The notes under the pieces were generated by a model. That model saw only the letters and a list, made by a program, of their open reading frames with translations. It did not search any database and had not been told where the DNA came from. The position numbers and the translations under genes were made by a program. Below are positions 14,901-23,900 of a DNA stretch of 64,000 nucleotides, piece after piece (positions within the stretch are counted from its first letter, which is position 1; the number at the start of each line of letters is the position of its first letter). The stretch comes from Gordius sp. MW1 (Eukaryota; Nematomorpha; Gordioida; Gordea; Gordiidae), in assembly GCA_964036665.1 (NCBI GenBank), contig OZ038526.1:30256001-30320000 (forward strand), in the 5' to 3' direction.

Positions 14901-17900
14901 TGCATCTCACTTTAAAAATGAATAGCGCTAAATTTCACAAGTTGTATATTTTTCTTGAATTTTGGGGATTTTTTCGGATCCTGTTTTTTACACTAAGAAC
15001 TTTAATAAAAGGTAAAGTGTTTTGTAATTTCTACTGACACATCAAGCATTCGAGGCCGTTAGTTATGCTATTGTGCAATTAAGGTTACACATTAAATTAT
15101 CATTCATTAAATTTTATTAACGAGAGTATAATAGCATTTTTGATCTTTAAATAGACACGTACAAAAATTCCTTCACTCTCTTCAATGGTAAAAAATTAAG
15201 TCGGATAAAACTTGTATTGATTATTTATTGTTTATTGTATATAGGCAGAGAGGGATATATTAAAGGTATTTATGAATGAAGAGAATTTTCTAGATTGCTC
15301 ATTATTGTTCTTATGTTTAAAATTTATGAATACTTATTGTGCAGTTAGACTAGTCAATAAAGGTTAGTTTAAATAATTACCTTTTTGCTACAGTCGAAAC
15401 TTCTTAATCGCAAATCGGATTATCGCGAAAATCTTTTAATCGCGAAGTTAACCACCATTTTGTTTTTTTAAACGATAATATTAACAAAAACATCGTGTAT
15501 TGACAAATCGCTTAATAGTACAATATCGGATATTCACAAACATTTTCGAGTCCTTAAATCATTCAGATAATTATATAAAATATCGTTTTATTGCGAAGCG
15601 TAAGAAATGAATATTTAATATAATGTACATATACTTTTATTTCCATCGTTTAATCGCGAAATATCGGTTAATCGCGAATTTTTTTTTATGCCCAAGGCTT
15701 TGCAATTAAACGGTTTTGACTGTATAATCGCTGTTAATGTGTTATTGTAAAACAGGTTGTTTAAATGGGCTTAGCCAGGATTGGATTAAGAGGGGGGGGG
15801 GCAATAAAGATTTAGGGAGGGGCAAAATGATAATTTTTTGAAAGTTTGTCCATAATTATCTTAAATTTTAAAGAATTTTTATATTTATAGGGGGGCAGCC
15901 GCCCCTCTCTGCCACCTTCTGGCTATGCCCATTGTTGTTTAAATTTAATAAATTATTATATCGATATTAGCTTACACAATTATAAATATATATAACGAAT
16001 ATTTCATCATATTTGTGAACTAAAAAAGATTTAGCAAACAAAAGGCGTAAGTTACATTTTTGTTATAATTATCATGTATTCTAGGTTGGTTTTTGAACAG
16101 GAATATTACAATGAAACTTATATATGTCGCCCCTCTACAATTTTAACTTTAAATGAATAAAATTTCGATTATTTTGGATTTTATAAACATATTATAAAAG
16201 ATTAAAATTTAATAACCAATATTGATTTAGGTAAAAAAATACGCCCTTCGGGCGTAACTGGGGGCTTCGCCCTCAGACCCCCTTGAGGGCTTCGCCCCCA
16301 AACCCCCTGCTGCCCCCAGTCCCCGTTGGGGGTCTGCCCCCAAACCCCCGTTGGGGGCTACGCCCCCAAACCCCCATCTCCTGGGGGCTCCGCCCCCAGA
16401 TTCCCGGAGAAGGGGGAGAAGGGAAGAGGGGGGGGGGGGGGGAGGGAAGAGGGGACGACTCATCTATTCTACGTATAAATGTAGCATATTTGCTATGCAA
16501 TTTATGGGCGAGAAAGGTGTGAAGGGGCGAGAATGCCTATAGGGGGTAGGATAATTGCTAGGGTTTCCCCCTTGACTACTCCCATGCTAGTTACACAACA
16601 TAAAAATCTACTTTTTTGTAAAAAAAAATAAAATTCATTTAAATTTAAAACCTCAATTTTACTCGCCGTTTTATAACGTATGTTTTGCATGTGATAAAAA
16701 TTTGAAGAAGAAAAAGATAGTATTTTTTTAATTTGGCAGAAGCTGGCTATGTAACAAGGAATTGTTTTGTAAAATGAAATGTGAATATTAAAATAATCAA
16801 ATATACTTTAAAAATTCTATCAATAATTCAAAAATCCATATTGTCGTAAAGAATGTTTCCAGTTATAACAACAATTATCCTCGTCTAGGTTAGGCTTTCT
16901 TTAGTGTATTACTAATTTTATATTAATTTAGTTGCTAAAATATAAAAGGCAAGGAGGGGGTTATAAAAATAACCAGGTCAATTGATGAACCTTAAATTAA
17001 ATTCTGGCTACTACTATTAATATAAAACTATTGGTATTCTCTTCCATATATAAATCTTTTCAATATCCATGTAAATATGATGACGTATTATGCATGTTTA
17101 ATGTTATTACTACATACTAAACTCGGCATAAATAAATATACGCCCGAGAATGCCAATATTGTGAAATAATCTTCATCTCCTCCACTCCCGCCCCCTAGCG
17201 GTGGGCGGATAAGAGAGGAAGATAGGGGTAGGGGTTTAACCTTGGCATAGCGCCATTGAAAAAAAATCAATATAAAATGACGAAGGAATAATTTCCCCCT
17301 TTCCCCTTTTAATTGCTATATAATAATAATTCTAATATATTGATTATCTAGTTGTAATTTTCAATTATGACAACTGCAATTTCAAACCTAAATATTAGGT
17401 TAATTTTAAGTGTTAGAAAATAGTTTCAATTAAAATAACAACAGGCGGAAATTAGAAATAATAAAATTAATTAATCAACTTTTTAATAATAATAGAGAAT
17501 TGGATTGCCTGTTACGACCGCACATCTAAAAATGATAAAATTTAATAACTTACTTTTGGTAAATGTAAAATGTTATTAAATTGGGATAATTCCTATTGTG
17601 GCTTATAATAAAAAATTTTGAAAATAAAATTTAAATATATAAAAATGCGTTAGATATTAAAAAATATGACTTTTAAAAATAAGATGTAATAATAATTAGA
17701 TTTATTAATAAGATATCTAAAAATAAAATAGTATAGATATTCAAAAATGGTATAAGGCATTTTTTTCATTGGTCAGCAGCCAGGACAGGGTAGAGGTGGT
17801 TATAAATTCATAATAGTCAAAAAAACGAAAAAATAATTTTCGAATCACATTTTTGCCAATGGTCATTTTTTTCATTGGTCAGCAGCCAGGACACGGTAAA

Positions 17901-20900
17901 ATTGGATATAAATTTATAAGAGTCAAAACAAAAAAAAAAAAAATTTTCGAATCACATTTTGGCCAATGGTCATTTTTTTTATTGGTCAGCACCCAACGGA
18001 CTGCCAAAACGTCTTATTATCAATGGTAGTAACAAGAACAATCATAATAGTCGAAAAAAAACGAAAAAATAAACTTGGATTCACATTTTGGCCAATGGTT
18101 ATTTTTTCCATCGGTGAGCAGCCAACGGACGGCCAAAAAGTCATAATAACATTGGTAGTAACAAAAACAATCATAATAATTAAAAAAACCGAAAAAAATA
18201 ATTCCGATTCACATTTTGGCCAATGATCCTTTTTTCCATTGGTCAGCAGCCAACGGACGGCCAAAACGTCATAATAGCATTGGTAGTAACAGGAACAATC
18301 ATAATAATCAAAAAAAAAGAAAAAATAAACTTGGATTCACATTTTGGCCAATGGTCATTTTTCCATCGGTCAGCACCCAACGGACGGACAAAAAGTCATA
18401 ATAGCAATAGTAGTAACAGGAACAATCATAATAGGCGGAAAAAATAAACTTGGATTCACATTTTGGCCAATAGTCATTTTTTCCATTGGTCAGCAGCCAA
18501 CGGACGGCCAAAAAGTCATAATAGCAATGGTAGTAACAGGAACAATCATAATAGGCCAAAAAAAAACGAAAAAATAAACTTGGATTCACATTTTGGCCAA
18601 TGGTCATTTTTTTCATTGGTCAGCACCCAACGGACGGCCAAAAAGTCATAATAGCAATGGTAGTAACAGGAACAATCATAATAGTCAAAAAAAACCCGGG
18701 ATTCGAACCCAAAAACTGGTTAAATTAACAAAAATTAAAAGTAAACAAAACAAGACACTCGGTGCGTGACATCCACGTTCGGTGCGTGACATCCACGTTC
18801 GGTGCGGACGCCGAATAGCGTGACAAACAAAATGGAAAGTGAGCCCATAAATTGCATAGCAATTAATAATGACAAAATTCATGATGAGTTGGTTAAATTT
18901 TATAGAGATATACTTTTATTTTTGCAAATTAGTGGTGTTTTATATGAAAATGATACACGGAAGTAAGTTTAACGTTTATGCTTGGTTATAATAAAATATT
19001 TAATAATACTATTTTTCAATCAAGTATTGTTCCTGAAAGTTGATGGTAATATTAATGTCATTTTAAGTGGATACTAAATAAATTTGCCGGTAATTTAGAT
19101 ACTCTCGAGAAAAGAGGTAACATAAGACCCAGAAAAATAGACTTTTCATTAAATTAATTCTCTAAGCATAGTTTTTATTACAGTTTATTAGAGCAGTTCC
19201 AAACCTTTTAGAAGCGTTTATTTTGATTTTGCAGACTCTGAAAATTATAAAACGCGCTAAAATTAATAATTAGCTTATTATTAAATAACTTAAAGTCTAT
19301 TATAAGAAATTAATCCAGAATGTTTATTTCACATCCAGCTAAATACACTTTAATATATGTTCCTCTGATAAATATATATTATTATTTGTCTATTGTCTTC
19401 TAATAATAAATGAGGGTGTTAACCTACGCGAATCATTTTTTACAGACTATATTAGTTAAAAATAAAAAGATTATATGCACATTTTTCTATTAAAATAAAA
19501 ACACTACTTAAAATTTTATAACAGAGGGAAGTTATGCTTTCAACAGAAACATAGGTAAGCCCAACAACCCATTTTGGTTAAAAGTTGTTGGCCGTTTGAA
19601 ACAAAAAAATTTCTAAATATGCAGGGATTATATTGTAACCTCACTAAATATAATGATAGTTTAGTCGATCGAAATAATTTTAATTCACATAAAATAAATA
19701 TTCAATTTTGTACGTTATATATATTTTTATTATTTAGATTACAGTATGTCTTTTAAGATTACGTTTTAGCGTTCCTTATGATAGCTTCGTTTTTAATATA
19801 ATGTCAACCATTTCAATTCAACTAATATAAAGATATATAAGTTGCAAACACTATTTATATTTGAAAATTTATATTTCATAATTTAAACATCTTAGAATAT
19901 TATAATTATTTAAAAATTAAAATATACGTTTTAGTAAATTTCACACACTCCGATGTTTATGGTATATCCAACAAGCTATAACATATATTTAAATTTGAAA
20001 TAAATATTTAACAAAAATATTTTTGAACATATATATTAAGTTTTATAAGATAACTTTATAAAATTCAAATGCGGTAATGCTTTTATTTAACATACCGTTT
20101 TAGTTCAAATCAATAAAAATATGGGTAGATGTTATAAATTTATATAAAAATATCTTGTTATTCATACAAAAACATTTTTAAGCATACCTTAACACGCTAT
20201 GACCATAAAGGTTTAGTTTATGGGTAGGAGAAAATTTAATGTTCACTTAAATGAGTGATTGGTCTCGAAAATTAGACTCCTTATTTATCAATACATAATA
20301 ATACCATGAAACCTATTTGGCAGGGTATTAGTTTTAATTGAAGTCCATATTAATCGATTCTATTAAGCAAGCTTTGTTGATTGGATCATTTAGTACCATA
20401 CCATACAAATTCCACCAAATACTGATTAATCCTCCAGAGTATTCCTGAAAATCCCAAACGCGAGAGCATTCGTGGGGTATAACTTTACCCCACTTTTTAA
20501 CTTCTTATAACTTTAAAAGCATTCTTTCAAAACCTTTCACATTTAAAACATGTGTTTATAAAGGTCTTAAGATTAATGGTATGAATTTTGATATGAATCA
20601 ATTAATATTACAAAACTTATTAACAATTTTCTGGACACCAATTTTTATTTTGGTTATTTTAGAGCTTCCCCTCATTTTACCTCTTGACATCATTTACCTC
20701 AAAATAAAACAAAATAAACGTGATTTTTTATTAAAAGAATGTTAAAAATGTATTAAAAACACAAATTGTAAAAGATATTATCTTACAAAAATAACACATA
20801 CATTTTTTAAACTAAAAAAAACTTACGTAAGAGCATTCGTGGGGTTAACAGAACCACACGAGCCAAAAAAGCTTATATTTGAAAAAGTACTAAGCCAAAA

Positions 20901-23900
20901 CCTATGAAATTTTCACCTAACCTAGTTCTTGATAAATTAATCAGCTACTAAAAGACCAAATTCATTAGACTTAAATTGCGTATTATATTTTAATTTATAA
21001 TTTGCGTGGGGGTTCGAAATACCTTACGAATACTCTCGACGGTTAAAGGCTATTAAATGTGTGAATTCTTGCATCCATTTACAAATTAAAATTTATTGCA
21101 TTACTTGAAAATTAATCAATATAATAAATTTGCATACTTTATGTTAATCTGGTATTATATGTAAATACTCGATAAATTATTTTAAATGTTCGACGTGTTA
21201 TTATTGCATAGACTCTTAATTGTATCAGCTAGTTTTAATAATTTATTACACTTTTGGAATAGGATTTAACTATATAAATTAAAAATGGTAAATTTTTGAT
21301 TAATAGGCCTTAAATCAGTCAATATGTTTGCATCGCCTGATTGGCGCCTAATTTATGATATCATGCCTCTGGGTAAATGAGCATTGAATCTTTTTTAAGT
21401 AGCAATTGTGAAATCACTTGCAAAATTTAATAAGTATATAACAAACAATTTTGACTTTTTAGTTCCATAATTACATAGTTTATAAAAATGTGTGTAATGA
21501 AACTTACGTTATTTATATTTATACTAATCATCTTGCTGCAATCGTAGCATTATAGAGACCTTAAGTACAATTAATTCAAACAAAAAGCCTTATAGTGAAT
21601 AAAACAAGCGAATTTGCAACAAAACATAACACTTTAATATAAGACCAATCTATACTTTTGTTATTATTAACTCTATTAAATAATTAACAAGTTTATTTTT
21701 TATCTAGTTTCATGGGCAATTCAAGATGCTACTGAATTACTGAGTATGGAATTATTTTAAAAATTATAAAACGATTGTACCAGGCGCGTAGCCAGGATTT
21801 TCTCAATGGGGGGGGGGGAAATTTCAAAAATTTTAAGAACTTCATCGGGAGTAGGAGCTAACTTCCGATGAATTGTCAATAAAGCCAATCCATTTAATCT
21901 ATTCTTAGACATGGTATTTCTAATGTCAGTTTTTAGCCTCCTCAGCGTTGAGAAGCTATAAAAAAATATTTTTAATCTTTGCCAAGGGGGGGGGGAATTT
22001 CCCGTTCCCCCCCTTCCCTTATTTACGCCACTGGATTGTACGCTTCAGATTAAAGCCATACTTATTTTTATATATTTTATAGATGCGACTTTGCTTTCAA
22101 CCAGTTGTAATAGTAAAGGAAATGCTAACCAATGTAAATTTGGCACGCAATCAAGAACATGCCAATGCTCTGGTATAGTCACAATTATTTTTTAATTATA
22201 AAATAATAATAACAAATTTTATTAATATAGGATGTCGTCCGCAGGAAGATTTAGCATTATACGAGGGTGAGCGGTTCATTATCCATAATGAAAATGGGTG
22301 TATAAAAGTCTCAAAAGGTAACATACATTTTAGCTGGGGATGTCATTCTCTTTAGTCTATATTTATACCTATCCCGTTGAAACTAATGTGAGTAAAGTTT
22401 TATTCTAGTAATTAAAAAATGTGTGCCACAATGACTACAAATGTTACATTTATCTATACATTTATTATAATAATAATAGACCAAAATATTAGAAGTAAAA
22501 TTATAATGTACTAATTTGTTTAAAAGAATATTGATGGCTAATAAAATAATTTAAACTTACAAATGTTAAATACTCATAAACATGTTTAATTATTAGAAAA
22601 TTATGTGTTAATATTATTTTGTACCTCATATCTAGTAGAATAATCTAAATATAACGTTTTGTATAAATATTTTTTTACTAGTCTTATTGCTCCTCTGCAT
22701 CAAAAGAACCTCCTAATTGCTGGTAAAAATTAATTTAATTTGCCAAAACGTAATAAAGGGATCACTTGCACTGCACTTTGACTGTTTTAATACACTAATT
22801 TATATTAATTATAAATTTATAATTAAAAATATTCGTGTTTAATATATAATGAAAGAACAAACAAAATCGCAGCTAAATTTTTAGACTTAACTGGCTGTTG
22901 CAAATATTAGCATTTTTTTGGGTTAAAAAGTTTATTTTCACGAAACAAAGTTACATATATAAGCAAAATACAAAAATAAAGACATATTGGTTAAAACAAA
23001 GATCTATATCTTCATCTTCTAAAATGGGCCATGAGTCGGAAAATGATTTAAAGTTCTATCGTACAACAAGATTCCATAGTTGTTGCGAAAAAATGTCCAT
23101 AATATTTAGATAGGTCTAGAATAACCATAGCACTCTGTTGATTAGGTTGTAACTTAAACGATTAAAAGCTACGGATAAGTTTAGGGTTTGTATTAAATTT
23201 TTATTAAATTATATCAAATAAGCGCTAAAATACGATAGGCATACAAATATCAAAAGTTAAAATTAAGGTTCTCAGGATTCTTTTACCATTTGTCAATGTG
23301 ACCAACCAAGGGCAAATATATAATTGTAATCGCCCTAGTACTTGGTGCTGATATATTTTGCAGTTGTTTGGACTTTCAAATAATTTCTTTAAGATGTAAC
23401 TATCAACGTTCTTATAACCTGATAATTAAAATATTTGTAGCAAAACTCACGTATTTAATTCAAGACACGGGCGTACCCAGGGGGGGCGCCCCCCTTATAT
23501 TAAAAAAAAAATTAATACAAAAACCCTTAGAAATTAAAAAAATATGTTTTGCCCCCCCCCCCTAATTAGCCAGAGGGGGGCAGCCGGACCCCCTGCTCCC
23601 CCCTAATTAGCCAGGGGGGGGCAGGGGGTCCCATAATAAATATTGCAAATATTTTTGGTAAAACGTTAAATTTAAATAGAGCAATTTATAATATGTAAGT
23701 AACGAATATAGAACCAAAATTAAAATGGGCTGCATTTTTTATTGCTTTTAAATTAAAGCTGCGATTAGCTATTCAGCTTAAAAATATAAGGCAATGAAAA
23801 AAGTGACTAAGCCGAAATCCCACAAATCGCCTTAAAGATTAAAATTTTGATACCGCAAGCGTTAACAATACTAATAGCATCAACAATATACTAATTTCAT

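Noticed and set aside
16227-16542. Pro/Gly-rich ORFs on both strands
   Set aside because: They are translations of the GC-rich hairpin array and the purine tract, open in most frames.
17966-18651. Several long overlapping ORFs on both strands in the satellite block
   Set aside because: All frames of the repeated monomer stay open on both strands because the monomer has few stops; the proteins are repeats of the same non-coding unit.
21478-21492. A possible 15-nt micro-exon (ACATAG ... TGT/GTAATG)
   Set aside because: Length and phase fit, but the signals are too short and ordinary to separate from chance; only transcript data could support it.
22681-22722. A candidate exon between TTTACTAG and GCTG/GTAAAA in the micro-exon gene
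   Set aside because: It has a stop (TAA) in the required phase.
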